Positions 1 to 12,647 are shown, numbered from the stretch's first letter. The stretch: 64,000 nt of DNA from Ursus arctos (GCF_023065955.2 NW_026623089.1:34130767-34194766); one strand, 5' to 3'. Numbers and translations are program-made. The notes: generated by a model from the sequence alone, not told the origin.

Positions 1-2050
1 GGATTTAAATAATTGAAACTTTGATTTTAAGAAAACAAAAACAAAATGAACTACTCATTAAGACATTATGTTCTTTTGGTTAGATAATTTCTCAATGGAG
101 CTTGCCCTCATTTTAAAGGCTCTTTTCTTGGGTGACACCCTAGAGAACCTGTATCCTCATGGGGAAGGAAGTGTTCTGCCAAGGAATCTCTTTTCCTTTT
201 TCCCAGTGATGCCAGTTCGCTGCACTTTAGACCAGCCTGAAGCTTTGTTAGACTGAACTTAAAGGAATCTCTCAAGGGCAAGTGTATAAAGGAGTAACCC
301 ACTTGGAAAACTTCAGGTATAGTTAATCCTCCAAGAACTATCTCAATGTGAAAAATAAAACAAAATCTGACAAGCAAAAAAAAAGTGTGAGGATTTCTTT
401 AAAATACTCATTGGTCATTAAATTTTTTTTCTACCTAATAAAACACACACACACACATGCACACACACACAAACACACACACAATTTATTCATATAGTCA
501 ACAGTGCCAGTCTGATAGATATGCATGATTTTTTAGTCATGACATGAGTTGCCATTATAACTTTAATACATATAAGTCTCTATTTATGGTTTCATTGTGA
601 TTTGGGGAAAGAACAACTGGAATTGGGAAGTGCGGACAGATCCGTGGTGTTGGGCAAAGGTCAGAAGTCTGGCTATAGGCCCAAAGTCCAGAGCTGTTGA
701 AGAGGCACAGAGTGCAAAGCTGGTCAAAGTCTAGGTCAGCTTCCATGGATGCAGATGATGAAATGTGAGTAGCACTGGTCAAGGTGCAAACAGATTAGAA
801 GTGAGAAGTGTAAGTGGTGGGGGGAACCTATTCATGGGGAGACTGGAGTTTAAGGGCAAGAAATTTGGACTTCTGCGGAAATTGAGACATTGGGCTCTCT
901 TCCATGGAGAGAAGTACCCTCTTCATGGCAAAATTCTAGCTCTTTGCTGGTGTGCTCTGTTGCTCATTTGCTTATCTGATCTGAGATCCCACATCTACCC
1001 CCTCTACTCTTTTCTAAATCCCAGGAGGGCTGCCTCCTGTACACTGTCTTTTCCCAAGTTTCTTTGCCAACTGGCTTCTGTCTACATTTCACCTGCGGGG
1101 AGGCCAGGAGAGAGATTGGAGAAAAAAGAAAGGGAGAATCCAGGGTATTGCATTTCCCCTTTCTCTGTTTTAGGGGGAGTCTTGAGTTTCTAGTTTCTGC
1201 CCTGTTGCTTTGGCTTCTGGGTTTTGATAATATGGTGTAGCAACTTTCCACTGTTTTGAATCTCTGGGTTATCCCATTGTTCTTTATTCAGCCTCTCAGT
1301 TGTTCTAACATCTTTATAACGGGTTCCCTGTATTGACTTATCTCCATTAAACCATCTGGCATGAGCTCCTTTTTCCTGAGAGCCCCGAATTATATGTGCT
1401 TAAATACTGAAAACACCTTCCTATTACTGAATTAAATCCATTGACTCCTGACTAGTAAATGAAGACAGTACTGGATTTCAGGAAGATTCCATATTATTGT
1501 TACTATTTTTTTTTTTTACCTTAAATTTGATTTTCCTTCCTCTTACTGGCACATTTCGCACAGGGCTATTGTCTAGTGTCCCTGAGACAGTTCACCAATG
1601 GCACCTTAGACAAGATGCTGGACAATTAAACTACTTTTGGTAGTTGCCAAACCAGATGGTGTGTGCCAAATGATGATATATGCACAAAATGTTCTAGAAC
1701 AGAATGACAATTTCGATGTAAATAAACCATTTGAGCATATGGCATCCACCCAGCTGTTTCTGGAGGTAAAACTGTGGAACCATTGGCTGAAATATAAACT
1801 TTAAAATTACTACAAGTTATCAGATAACTGGTAGATTAGCAACATAAGACATCTATTAGGAAGTTCCAGAGGTGCCCATGGGAAAATTATGGGCTGTTAT
1901 TTTCACTATAATTCTTGGCAATGTGGAAAATCAAAGACAAAGTATAGGGTCAGTAAATATAAAATAAATACAACCCATTGTGAAAAGGTACTTAGTACAG
2001 AGCTTAGGATGTAATAGACACTAAACCAACAAGAATGGAATGTTGGAGAA
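1..2050. other. Unique flank with no recognised gene
   Basis: AT-rich sequence with a CA-type microsatellite at about 443-483 and a T run near 1508-1518. Short open frames exist on both strands, the longest 142 codons at 765-1193 on the plus strand. That frame has no recognisable domain, no repeat-family match I know, and no flanking splice pattern, so I do not call it a gene. Confidence 0.5.
443..483. repeat. (CA)n microsatellite, interrupted
   Basis: Alternating CA dinucleotides broken by a TG and an extra A. A length-variable simple repeat. Confidence 0.95.
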
Positions 2051-2059
2051 ATGTGTTTT

Positions 2060-2730
2060 TTTAAGGGGTTAAATCTGAATAGACATATGCAAATCTGTGA
2101 ACAAAATTTATTTTGACATTCAAAAAGCCTTTGACATAAAGAAAAGAGACGACATTTTACCCCTAGTCAAATTGGATAAGATTTTTTAAAAACTATGATA
2201 TCCAATAACCAGAGAGAAAAATAGGCTGAGAGGGAAATCAGTACATTTCTGGAAGGTAATTAGGCAATATACGTCTTAAATTTTAAATGTGTTTGACTTA
2301 GCATTTTCATTGCTAGAAATTTATTCTATGGAAATATTCATAGACATATGTTTGATTTGTCATTATGGTTCATTAGTTTAATTTATGACTGAAAGAAAAA
2401 AAACCCACCTACTTCTCCATCAAAAGGGACTTGGTTAAGTAAAGTAAGACATATCTATACAATGGTATTGTAGGCAGTCATAAAATGATATGTAAGAATA
2501 ACGGATATATGGGAGAAATGTCTATGATTTATTGATAAGTGAAAAGCAGGTTATAAAGTAGTTTGATTCCATTAAACAGTTATATATAAAAAGTTACCAA
2601 TATGTTCATAGAGTCAGATTAGGCAACTTTTTTTTCTAAGTGCTTATCTCTATTTTCAAATGTCCTAGAATAACTATTTTGTAAATGGGTGAACATAAAT
2701 AAGTATTATAACATGCCTTGAATTTTATTT
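2060..2730 (+). mobile_element. Ancient L1M-type 3' fragment
   Basis: The stretch contains degenerate versions of a typical old L1 3' region. It has an 'add a residue, slow cycle' style AT-rich run, then the 'acaatggtattgtaggcagt' stretch corresponding to the conserved 'one codon before the polyA' region, then 'gaataacggatatatgggag'. It is highly diverged and has no open frame. Subfamily and exact ends cannot be set by eye. Confidence 0.5.
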
Positions 2731-3592
2731 TTAAAAACTCAGCAACTGATTTTTTGGAAACTTATAATTATGGAAGAGAGGACATGCTTTGTTTGGTAGT
2801 GAACTTCATTAGAGACTTAAAGCACCCAGAGTATTTCGTTACACTGTACTAGGAAACAAAGGGTATGCAAAAAAATGACTCAATTTTGGAATGAGGTTTA
2901 AACTTCATTAAATGTATTTTTCACTTAATTTCATAGAAAATTTGGAAAACTCATTACTCTCATAGACCATTGTTATTGGCATCTTCTTGAAATGTCTTCT
3001 AGGCTTTTTTTTTTTTTTTTTAACAGCATGAAAGTTATAATGCAACTTTGTGTTGTGTCTCTTCACTTAATACAATATTAATACCATACAATTCACTTAA
3101 TACAACCTTTCCCCATTGTCATTGGGACTATCACAGTAAAACAACTGCATAGTCTTCCACCATGGGGACACCTGCAGAGTATTAATTTAGTGTTGGGATT
3201 CTTTTATGGGCCAGTGCTAAAATGATGAGGCGGCTGAACACATTCCTCAGTGATCTGGGAGAGACCCTCACTTCCGTTTCCACTGACTGAAGGATGTATG
3301 AATAACAAGCTAGAGGTGACCTACTGAAGAGGCATCTGGCAAACTGTGTGCCTGGGCAGGAGCACGGTGAATGAGCATCAGAAGGGACATGAGACTCTGC
3401 TCATGATGTAGGTTCTGTGACTCAAGGAACTTTGTCATGATTGACATTCTGGAAGAAATGATGCTTATTTATTCCATCTGCCTGGACTGCCTTTTCTCCC
3501 TATTTGTGCTGTGAACTCATCCTTTAGCATCCAGATAACTGTCATAACATTCCTTTCCCTATGCATCTATGAATACACTCTCTTTCACTCAT

Positions 3593-3905
3593 TGTTATGG
3601 CTGAATTGTGTCCTTATCACCTCACTTCATATGTTGAAGCCCTAATCCCTAGTACCTTATGTTACTGTATTTGGAAACAGGGCCTTGAAAGTGGTATTTA
3701 AGTTAAACTAGGTTCATTAATGTGAGCCCTAATTCAACATGACTGGGGTCCATATAAAAAGAAGACATTAGGACACAGGTAAGTACAGAGGGAAGACCAT
3801 GTGAGGACACAGTAAGAAGGTGGTCATCTGCAAGCCCAGGAGAGAGTCCTCAGAAGAAACCAAACCTGTGGACACCTTGATCTTGAACTTCTAGCCTCCA
3901 GCATT
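3593..3905 (+). mobile_element. MLT1-type LTR fragment (ERVL-MaLR)
   Basis: Recognisable MLT1 phrases occur in order: TTGTTATGGCTGAATTGTGT at the 5' end, then 'catatgttgaagccctaa', 'tgtatttggaaacagggcc', 'ccatgtgaggacacagtaag', and 'cttgatcttgaacttc' with 'agcctccag' near the 3' end. The final 'aactgtgagaa...' part is missing, so the LTR is 3'-truncated. This is an ancient solo-LTR fossil of the mammalian-wide MaLR group. Confidence 0.85.
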
Positions 3906-4092
3906 GGACCAGAAGATCTGAGTTCAATTTCTGCATCTGTCACTGGTAGTTTTATGATGCTGGACAATTAATTTAAGCTTTGTGAACTTTTGTTCTCTTT
4001 ATATAACACAGGGATGCTAGCATCTCTCTTGTCTACCCCTCAATATTGTTGTATCAAATGAGCAAATGTCTGTGAAAGAGCTTTAGAAACTA
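3906..4092 (+). mobile_element. MIR SINE fossil
   Basis: Resembles the MIR core. It shows 'gatctgagttcaatttctgc', an AT-rich middle equivalent to 'cctcagtttcctcatctgtaaa', and 'tcaaatgagcaaatgtctgtgaaagagc' at the end. It abuts the MLT1 fragment, which probably inserted into or next to it. Confidence 0.5.
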
Positions 4093-4824
4093 GGAAACCT
4101 AGGCCCAAGAAAGATGTTATTAATGAGGGCTTCCAGCCTGCAGGGGCGGGCATTGGTCATGGCCTTCTTGGGCCTGTAGGAGCAAGCAGGGAAGGGGCTG
4201 CTCTTGGCCAGGGGAGGATGTGGGCAGATTCTGGCAAAGGGCACTGGCAACAAAACTAGGTTTTCTACCATTTCTGACCACTCCTCTCAAGCATGACCTA
4301 ATGGGGCTGGCAAAAATCCAGGGGAGGAGAGTAAGTGGTAAAAGAAAGAGAGCAATTTCTAGAAGAAGATCCAGTAAGGAGATAAGCGTTCTCCCAAACA
4401 GAAAGATAAAGACTGAGAGACTAGGAATAAATGAATAAGAAGTACTGAACCCAGCAATGCAATACAGAATCAAGTAGTAAATAGGTAAGGTTCAAGAGGG
4501 ATTTAGATATTCATAGATGATAAAATTGAAATGAATTATTGAGCAGCTTCGGAAATATTTAGGGGAAACCTATACATTTAGGTTTACCTAAATGTTAGGG
4601 TAAATTTTTAGGGTAAACCACCATGAAGTCACTACCATAAAGGACTCCCTTTAAAATAACTTCTTTTTTTTAACCTCTCATGAGACTAGGACTAGATAGT
4701 TTCTAAGTCTGACACCTATTTTCAAATTCTCTTCATTAAGGAATTGAGTGGTGAAGTGTTGAAAAATGTTATTATCTTTGCTAAATGGACTTCTCTGCAA
4801 TGCTCGCTGTACCTGTAACTACTA

Positions 4825-4965
4825 GCACCATGTCTATCCTTTCTGCTGTGTGGAAGCTCTGGGGACAGGAATAGGTCAGTCTTATTCACAGCTACACCCC
4901 AGTGCCTGGCATAGCTTCCAGCATACAGTGGTGCTTAATCAGTATTTGAAACTGAATGTTGTTTT
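4825..4965 (+). mobile_element. L2 3' end fossil
   Basis: Shows the L2 tail order: 'gtgtggaagctctggggacagg', 'acagctacaccccagtgcctggcata', then 'gtggtgcttaatcagtatttg'. This is the usual '…CCCAGCACCTAGCACAGTGCC…GTGCTCAATAAAT' ending in a diverged state. Confidence 0.65.
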
Positions 4966-5237
4966 CTCAAGAGTGGCTGATGGGGTCCTTTTGTCCAGGG
5001 AAGCCTCCCCTTTAGGACCCTGACCTGAGCCAATGGAAGCATTCCAGAATTTCAGAGAGAGAGAGAGATGTCAGGCCTCTGTAGGGTTTGTCATGAACCA
5101 CCCACACTACCCATTTGGGCCAGCCTGTCTCTGACTGCTCCATGCCTGACTCTCATTGTCCTACAGGTTTTTGCTTTCTTTTGCCCAGTTTGTGGTACTG
5201 GAGCCTCTGTTTTCTGCTTGTAAGCACAGGTAAATCT

Positions 5238-5747
5238 CTAAGCTGATGGCCTGTCTCCTTGGATTCCTTTCTGAGTCATTTGATTTCTCAGGCCTGGCCA
5301 TTTGCAAATTTCTCCCTTAGGCAGCCCTATTGGTTTCAGTCCCAAGCCCAGGTTTTGGAATGCTGCCTTCCCTTTGGCCTTGAGGCACAGAGGGCTGGGG
5401 ATGGACATTATCCTGAGGATCCACAGAGGCAGCAGGGCATCAACGACAGGAGAATGAGAGAACCCAGGCCAGTTCCGTCTCTCTGCCTGACGAAGGAGTT
5501 GCCTTGAGGACAGATCATGCTTACTTGATGAGGCAGTAGGGGTCTTATAGGAGAACTGACTCCTGTCCTGGGGTAAGGTCTGCCCTTCCTCCAGCACTGC
5601 CACAACGAAAACACAGCCTTCCCCTCCCATACAGTCACCAGCCCAATTTGCCTGGATCCCTGCAAGAGATTGTGTGGGTCTTTGGGCCATGATTGTCCTG
5701 GGGAGGCTGAGAGCAGAGCTTCTCAGTGTCCCTATCCACAGAGTCAA
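5238..5747 (-). other. Unexplained 169-codon open frame, probably not a gene
   Basis: This is the longest uninterrupted frame in DNA I cannot assign to a transposon. The predicted protein has no motif, signal peptide, membrane segment or repeat that I recognise. The opposite strand and another minus frame are also open over part of it, which is what locally higher GC produces by chance. No promoter, poly(A) signal or convincing splice sites are placed around it. I list it so that it can be tested for conservation. Confidence 0.12.
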
Positions 5748-6095
5748 GAGGTTGGTGATTGTTGATTCCTATAGGGAGACCCACATGTGAAAGCTATACT
5801 AGGCTCCTGGCCAACACGCCCCACAAAAGTCTTTCCTGGCAAAGGAGGGAGGGGGCACAGATTTGGGCAGGGCCTCTCTGTGATCCAACTGACTCAAGGT
5901 AGCTGGGCCTGGCCCACTGCCTACAACTTGGCCTGAAGCAAAGCTGCCCTTTGCTTGGTTCCATGAAGGCCTGGCAGAGGGTCTATGGGATGAACAGGCA
6001 TGGATGCCAGGTGGGAAAGGAGGCTGGCTACTGTCAGCATTTACTCATCCGTTCTCACACCAACGCTGCCTCCAGTAGTGCCCTAAGCAGCCTTG

Positions 6096-6455
6096 TCTTA
6101 GTCAGTTTGGGCTGCTGTAATGAACACCACAGACAGGGTAGCTTAAACAATAAACATTTACTTCTCACAGTTCTGGAGGCTGGGAGGTCCAAGTTCAAGG
6201 TGCTGGCAGATTTGGTTTCTGGAGAAGGCCTGCTTCCTGGTTTGCAGATGACCATCTTCTTGTTGTTTCTGCAAATGGGGAGCCCAAACCTCTCATATGT
6301 CTTCTTATGAAGGCACTAATCCCATTCATGAGGACTTTACTCTCATGAACTAATTACTTCTCAAAGTCCCCACCTTCTAATACCATTCACATTAGGGGTT
6401 AGGATTTCAACATAGGAATTTTGGGGGGACACAAATGTTCACTGTATAATAAGGC
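6096..6455 (-). mobile_element. MLT1-type LTR, reverse strand
   Basis: Read in reverse complement, the stretch gives a near-complete MLT1 LTR. On the plus strand it begins 'cttagtcagtttgggctgct', continues 'acttctcacagttctggagg' and 'ccccaccttctaataccatt', and ends 'ggggggacacaaatgttcac'. These are the reverse of the MLT1 3' and 5' ends. A 119-codon plus-strand frame at 5951-6310 overlaps it and is explained by the LTR. Confidence 0.85.
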
Positions 6456-6459
6456 CTCA

Positions 6460-7725
6460 CCTGAAGTCTGGGGCCCAGGTTGCTCATCTGGATTCCTGCA
6501 GCCCTAGGAAAACTTCTTGGCCCTGGGCTTCAAAAATCCATAAAGGATGAACAGGATCCAAGGAAGGAGGCAAGGATCCGAGGAAGCACAAATCTTGCAC
6601 GAGGAAAAAGGCAAAGTTGGATCTGATCAGAATGAAGGAAGATGGGAAATAAGCCTGGAAAGATGGCTGTTTAGGGCAAAGCTCTAAATAAAAACACCAG
6701 GATTTGCCTTCACTGTTGCTATAAACATCTGGTATTGTGTGGATGTATTTGCTCTGGCTGGAAGTTATCTGAAGGCCAAGCACAGAGGATCAAATCTGTG
6801 TGTTTCTGGAGGAGGTATTTCAAGGAGACTGGGCTCTCCACTTCTGTGTCAGGAACAACTACAAGCAGCAAGTGTCATATACATAATCTTATCTATTTGG
6901 AAAGCAAATAAGCAAAGAGCAGATAAAAACTCTGGCTAGAGTCACGGAATTACAGAAGAGAGAAGAGTGTGAGGGTGAGGGAAAATAAGCTGCAGTTATC
7001 TGTGGTTTGTCCATTAGCTTGGGATGGCTCAATATGATGCCAATCGAAGGGGTGTGGAGTGGCACAAGGACGGACGCCAGGACCACTGACCAACCATCAG
7101 CACCATCTTAATTAAATATTGTCCTGAAAAACAGTGGCTGATAGCAGTCAATTATAGTGGCTTTGCCCAGATGGGTTCTGCTCACACAAGAAAAATTAAA
7201 CTACTCCAGTCTGTAGGGATATTTTAATTATTTTTACACTTCTAGGTTTCATTTGATCTCTTATTCAGAGATCTCTCTGGGGTTGACAGACTGGGCAGAA
7301 ATCATGCAAAAACTCTGCTGAACATAAGAAAAATGGAAAAACTAGTCTAGACTTGGTTAGTAAGCTAAACCACATACCTGAAAGTTAATTAAAATGATTT
7401 AGCAGATCAGGTGAGATACTAGAAAGACAAGAAAGTGCCCAAAAGATAAGAAAGCCTTTCCAATTTCTGTGCTCACAATAATTTCCCAGGGTATTTTAAA
7501 AATGCAAATATACAAAAACAATAAATTGTCCTCTGTGAGGTTAGAAAAGACATTATAAGAAGGAGTAGCTTATGAACAGGAGATTTTCTATTAATCATCC
7601 ATCTCCCCATTTCTTCCCTGAGAACTACAGAAGGAGCTGATTTTTCTTCCATATAATTGTTATTTGTTTTTATTTTTGCTTTGACTAAATGAAAAGTCAT
7701 AGAATATGAAAACTAGATCATTGGA
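6460..7725. other. Unique sequence, no gene seen
   Basis: Mixed sequence without open frames above 100 codons and without a repeat that I can name. Several short A-rich runs. Nothing supports an exon. Confidence 0.4.
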
Positions 7726-7729
7726 TATC

Positions 7730-7870
7730 ATTCATTCACTAAATGACTATTTACAGAGTGCTGACAATGTGCCTGTGCTAGGTATACAATGGGGGTTCAG
7801 ATGGCCAAAAGTTTATATTCTAGTGGACAGTGTAGACTAAGAGCATGTAAAAAGAAAATAACTACAAATT
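7730..7870 (-). mobile_element. L2 3' end fossil, reverse
   Basis: Plus-strand text 'cattcattcactaaatgact', 'acagagtgctgacaatgtgcctgtgctagg', 'atattctagtggacagtgtag' is the reverse complement of the L2 tail ('CACTAGAATGTAAGCTCC…GCACATAGTAGG…AATGAATGAATG'). Confidence 0.7.
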
Positions 7871-9204
7871 ATGTTAAATTATGACAGTTAAACAATGCGC
7901 TCAGCTAGAGTAGAATGCAGGAAAACTTACTTTGAGGAGGAGATCAGAAAGGGAGCTGAGGTGCAGCAGGATGAAGGGGCCTGCCCGGGTTACCATAAAG
8001 TCAGTGGTAGAACCATAACCCCTGTTTCCTAACTCTGGAGTTCTTTGGACTGTGCTGCCTGCTCTCGCATAGCATCTGCCTCTGTTCTTTGGCAATCTGT
8101 GTGGATACTGGATGATTTCTTGGCTGGCTTTCATGAGCAGGTAGGAGGCTGTGTAGTGGGGAGAGGCAAGGTTCACCGACTGGGGGTGTGCTACCTGTTG
8201 CTACAAGTCTCTGAAAGGCTCAGGGAGAAGGGACATGGCAAACTTTTAGAGGTCATCGCCCTGTCGAAGACCTATCATGTAATGTAATTCTTAGCAATAG
8301 AACATGTGAGTGGGTGTGTAGAGGGTGGGGTGGGGGCTTCCTGCCTTTTCTCCCATTTCCATGGTAACTGTCTTCTTGAGGTCTCCCTTCTGCTGCTTTA
8401 GGCAGGGCTGTTTGTTGGTCTTTGGATTAAGTATTAGATAAAATCACAGTGAATGAGGCCTTTAGCTCAAGGAAAGTACCATTATGAATAGAAAAGTTGG
8501 AGTGATAAAGAAAAATGTTATGGTCTAACATTTTATTAAAGAAGTACGGAAATTGTATTTTCTAACACAACAGGCTGGAGTGGTATTTCTCTAACTATGG
8601 GGGTTCCTACTGAATATAATGACTTTGCAAATGATAATTAAAAAAAAAATCCAGTGGCTGAGTAGAGCTCTTCTGGGGTTTCCAGCCCCAGGTGTATAGC
8701 AGACAAAAGTTCAAGGATAAAGCAGTGAGGCAAGAATAAATTCATCAGCTCCAGTTACCACCCTAGGAAGCTGGTTGGTCTGCCCTGAACAGCAGAGAGC
8801 AGGTCACAGTGTCCCTTGCCAAGATTAAATCTCTAGCACTCTGTAAAAAAATTCTTACTTTCAGAGGACACAAGCACTATATATATATATAGTACCGTAA
8901 TAGGAGAGTTTCCCCCTCGTGGCCCTGGGGACAAGCACACATGCTTATCTGAGGCCTTTGATTTCTTAATTCTCTCTGCCATCCTAATGGACACTTCCAG
9001 CTGGGCCTGACCACACTACAGTCTGTAAATCATTAGACCACCTAGAATCACTGTAAAGCCATAACGTGGCACATTATTTTGGACAATCTATTATTTTAGA
9101 TGACTTTTTAAGTACTTGAACAACTACAGGCATGGCTGAAGTTCAAGAGAGATTTAAAAATAATTAGACACATCTTAAACATGATGCAGTATAAATACAA
9201 AGTA

Positions 9205-9236
<32 letters not shown>

Positions 9237-9590
9237 ACCCCCAAAACTCCAAACCCAAAACAACTTAGTATAAGCGGTGCCATTTTCTTAAGAAAGGTAA
9301 TGGAAAAATCTGGGATGCAATTTTTCTATTTCTTATCAAAAGGGCAGATACCACTGGTCTTCTGGGCCATTGTGCGGCTTGGTCGTCTTGTGGATGCAGA
9401 AGTTGAGCTCCAGAGATAGCCTACGCAATGTCCAAGGTTAGCAATAGAGACTTACTTGGTGTCTGGGATGCTACAGTGTCATCTGAACAGAATAAACGGA
9501 TGGTTGAGGCCCCAAAATGGGAAAAAGTATATTTGGTAGATTGGATAATTGGTCCCAGTTGGCTCTCTGTTAAAGAATTATACCTCCATA
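7871..9590. other. Unique sequence with simple repeats, no gene seen
   Basis: Contains an 18-bp TA-rich palindrome at 8876-8893 and an (AAAAC)n stretch at about 9204-9237. No repeat family or exon is recognised in the remainder. Confidence 0.4.
9204..9237. repeat. (AAAAC)n simple repeat
   Basis: Five or so AAAAC units in an A-rich run. It may be the decayed tail of an old retroposon, but no body is recognisable upstream. Confidence 0.9.
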
Positions 9591-10020
9591 TACTTTGCCA
9601 TTGGCTTTGTTGACACTGTGGAAGGTAGAGTATATCTCCCACTCTTGATGTTGGTCTTGACCATGTGACTTGTTTTGGCCAATGCAATGTTAACAGACAT
9701 GATATGACCAGAGTCTATAAATGTGCTTGCATGATTTGGCTTGACCACTTACGTCTTGTGATCTATTATGAGAAGAACATGTCCCACATAGCTCCTGGTC
9801 CCAGAGTGAGGAAATATGTACAGAAAATCTGAACCCAACCTGCAGCCTGTAGCCCAGCCCAGCCAAATTTTTGCCTGAAGCACAGCTGCCCTAGCTGAGC
9901 AAGAAAAATGAATACTTGTTAGAGAGAGAGAGAGCAGGAGAGAGAGAGAGAGAGGGAGAGAGTGTTATTCAGTGTTACTACTGTGATAACTGATTAACAT
10001 ATTAAACATCTGTGGATCAG
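9590..10020 (+). mobile_element. Ancient LTR-like repeat, family uncertain
   Basis: The run 'ttttggccaatgcaatgtta' then 'aatgtgcttgcatgatttgg', 'tgagaagaacatgtcccaca', 'ctcctggtcccagagtgagg' and 'agcccagcccagcc' matches a widespread mammalian MLT1/MaLR-like LTR pattern I have seen but cannot name securely. It is interrupted by an (AG)n stretch near 9920-9962, before the 3' end resumes at 'tactgtgataactg'. Confidence 0.45.
9920..9962. repeat. (AG)n microsatellite
   Basis: Alternating AG interrupted by CAGG and GGG. Confidence 0.9.
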
Positions 10021-10084
10021 GCTACAGATATCAACTGGGGCAACTGCAGTCCAGAATTTACTTATTTACCATATGTGAATGAAT

Positions 10085-10345
10085 ACTAAACTGGCCCTTT
10101 TGGCAAGCATTGTGCTGGGCTTTGAGCATCAAATAGAAATAATACATTGCCATGCCTATAAGGGCAATGACAGTCCAGGAACATAATAGATAACATAACA
10201 GACCTAAATGATAGTACACAAGGGCAATAGTAAGGCCATGTACAGTGGGCTGTGGCCACACAACATACCTGGAGGGACTCAGAGAAAGTGACATAGAGGC
10301 TGTCATTTGGATCAGGTCTTCAAGTAGAACTTTCTCAGCAAAGGA
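10085..10345 (-). mobile_element. L2-like fossil, reverse
   Basis: 'ggcaagcattgtgctgggctttgagcatca' followed by a long purine-rich run ending 'gcactgcaggcagagggtacagtgc' follows the order of reverse-strand L2 3' regions. Divergence is high. Confidence 0.45.
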
Positions 10346-11309
10346 GACAAAGGCACTGCAGGCAGAGGGTACAGTGCAGAGGTAGGGCCATTGGAAACCT
10401 GAGCCTGGCTAGCCACTGGGATGATGACATCTTTCAACCTGCTGGGCTAGCAGAATATTGAGAATTCCTGGGGAAACTAGGTAAACATTACATAGTAAGG
10501 GCAGAACTCTGGAGAGTACAAGGAGAAACCAACTTAATTATATTCCCCCCACCACTTACTTGGACCTGTTTGTAGAGCTAGTTCCCTTCTGCCCCCAGGT
10601 ATGGTTAGGGCAGGTCCCCAGACTTTTCTAGTCACATGTAGATAATTAAAGGTTTTCTAGTTAGTTGTCACACACACGATGTCATTTCAAGTAATAAAAG
10701 TATCCAGTTATAGGTATTAGTTAAAACTCTGCATTTCATTTAAAGTTCTTTCTGGCAGCTCCAGACTGCTCCAGGCTTTGAAGCTTTAGTGGAGGGTAGC
10801 ACCTGGTTGGCTTCCTCTTATAAGTAGATTTTTTCTATAGTATTTGAGGGCAATAAAGGGATAGAGAACAAAGAGTCAGATTGTCATTCAACATCCCTAA
10901 AGATGGCATGACAGCTTCACCATGCTTGCATGTGGTAGGCATCTGTTTCTGATCATAGCCACCCTGATCGGAGTCAGGCATACCCCAAGTCCTCACTGGG
11001 AGTATGATCTGTTGCTAACAATCCTTCAAAAGGATGCCAACCCAACAGATGTATTCCAAAGAGTCAGAATAGGAAGGGAATCAAGTTCAAAGATGGAAAT
11101 GCTCTAAAAACTCTCTGCAGTCCCCATCCTCAAAGAGATGGGGTGGTGTGTGAGCGTGTGTGTGTGTGTGAATGTACAATTCTTCATTTGCCCTATGGCC
11201 CCTGCTGAGTTTAGTTTCTGAAGATAAGCATTAGAGTTAGTTGAGAAACACCTAATTCTTTATTGTTTTAAAATATTTATGAAGAATTCCAGGTAGTCTC
11301 CCCATTTTC
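10346..11309. other. Unique sequence, no gene seen
   Basis: No exon or named repeat recognised. Contains a short (GT)n at about 11145-11172. Confidence 0.4.
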
Positions 11310-11325
11310 AAGAATTATAGTCAAG
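11310..11325 (+). repeat. 5' target-site duplication of the L1 at 11326
   Basis: The 16-mer AAGAATTATAGTCAAG recurs with one mismatch at 17235-17250 (AAGAATTATACTCAAG). The pair brackets the L1 exactly, which fixes its insertion point. Confidence 0.9.
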
Positions 11326-11746
11326 GAGGGGAGGAATTAAGATGGAGTAGTAGGGGGAGCTTGCCTTGTCCCTTGAACACAGCTAGATCAAATCAAACTA
11401 TTTTGAACAACTAGGAATATGATCTGAGGATTAAGAAAACAATCTATACAACTGAAGGGAGAGAATGTGGGAGATGTGAGGCTTATCTTAACAAACAAAT
11501 CAAAGCATACCTAGTTAAAGGTCCAAACACTCCCTACTTAAAGCAAGGAGGACCTCTGTAGAGGACAGACCAGTGGGAATGAGCCCCCGAAATGCAACAG
11601 CAGAGTGCACACAGCATACACCAGACACACTGCCTGAAGCGCCAGGCCCTGAACAGTGTACAACCTCTTTTTAATATAGCGTTACTCTGAGGTGCAGGAA
11701 ACATAACCGGCTTTTATAACACTCAAAAGATAGAAACTTAGCCAAA

Positions 11747-12647
11747 ATGACAAGACTGAGGAATTCCCCCCGAAAGAAAGGTATGGAAGATATCACAGCC
11801 AGGGACTTGCTCAAAGCAGCTATAAGCAATATATCTGAACAAGAATTTAGATCAACAGTTATAAGACTACAAGTTGGACTTGAAAAAAGCATAGAAGACA
11901 ACAGAGAAACCCTTGCTACAGAGATAAAAGACCTAAAAACTAGTCCGGCTGAAATAAAAAAAATGTTATAACTGAGATGCAAAACAGACTGGATATAATC
12001 ACTATGAGAACTGAAGAAGCAGAGAAGAGGATACATGATATAGAAGATAAAATTAGGGAAAATAATGAAGCTGAGAAGAAGAGGGAAAGAAAACTACTAG
12101 ATCATGAAGGTAGACTTAGGGAACTCAGTGATTCCATAAACTGAAATAATATCCTTATCACGGAGTCCCAGAAGAGGAAGAGCAGGAAAAAGGGGCAGAT
12201 GGTTTATTTGAACAAATTATACCTGAGAACTTCCCTAACCTGGGGAAGGAAATAGGCATTCAAGTTCAAGAGGCACAGAGAAGTCCCCTCAAAATCAACA
12301 AAAAGAGGTCAACACCATAACATATTATAATGAAACTTCCAAAGTACAAAGATAAAGAGAGAAGGAGAGGAGGGAGAAAAAGGAGAGAGGGAGAAACAGC
12401 CCTTAACGTACAAGGGTATACACATAAGGCTGGCAGCAGACCTTTCCACAGATACCTGGAAGTCCAGAAAAGACTGGCATGATATATTCAATGTGCTAAA
12501 TGGGAAAAATATGCAGCCAAGAATACTTTATCCAGCAAGGTTATCAGTCAGAATAGAAGGAGAGATAAAGAGTTTCCCAAACAAAAATTAAAGGAATTCG
12601 TGAACACTACACCAGCCCTGTAAGAAATATGAAAGGGGACACGTTGA
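11747..12647 (+). pseudogene. L1 ORF1 relic (RNA-binding chaperone)
   Basis: ORF1p normally trimerises through a coiled coil and coats L1 RNA. The start ATG is kept, and the first 74 codons are open to 11971. They encode a charged helical stretch (for example ISEQEFRSTVIRLQVGLEKS) consistent with the coiled-coil region. A frameshift then breaks the frame. The RRM and C-terminal parts persist only as frame fragments: 'acctgagaacttccctaacctgggg' matches the PENFPNL region, and the end is near 'gaaaggggacacgttga'. The relic ends about 80 bp before the ORF2 start, the normal L1 spacing. Confidence 0.85.

Noticed and set aside
765..1193. 142-codon plus-strand open frame
   Set aside because: No recognisable domain, no exon signals, and an opposing minus-strand frame is open over part of it.
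5951..6310. 119-codon plus-strand open frame
   Set aside because: It overlaps a reverse MLT1 LTR that explains most of the sequence.
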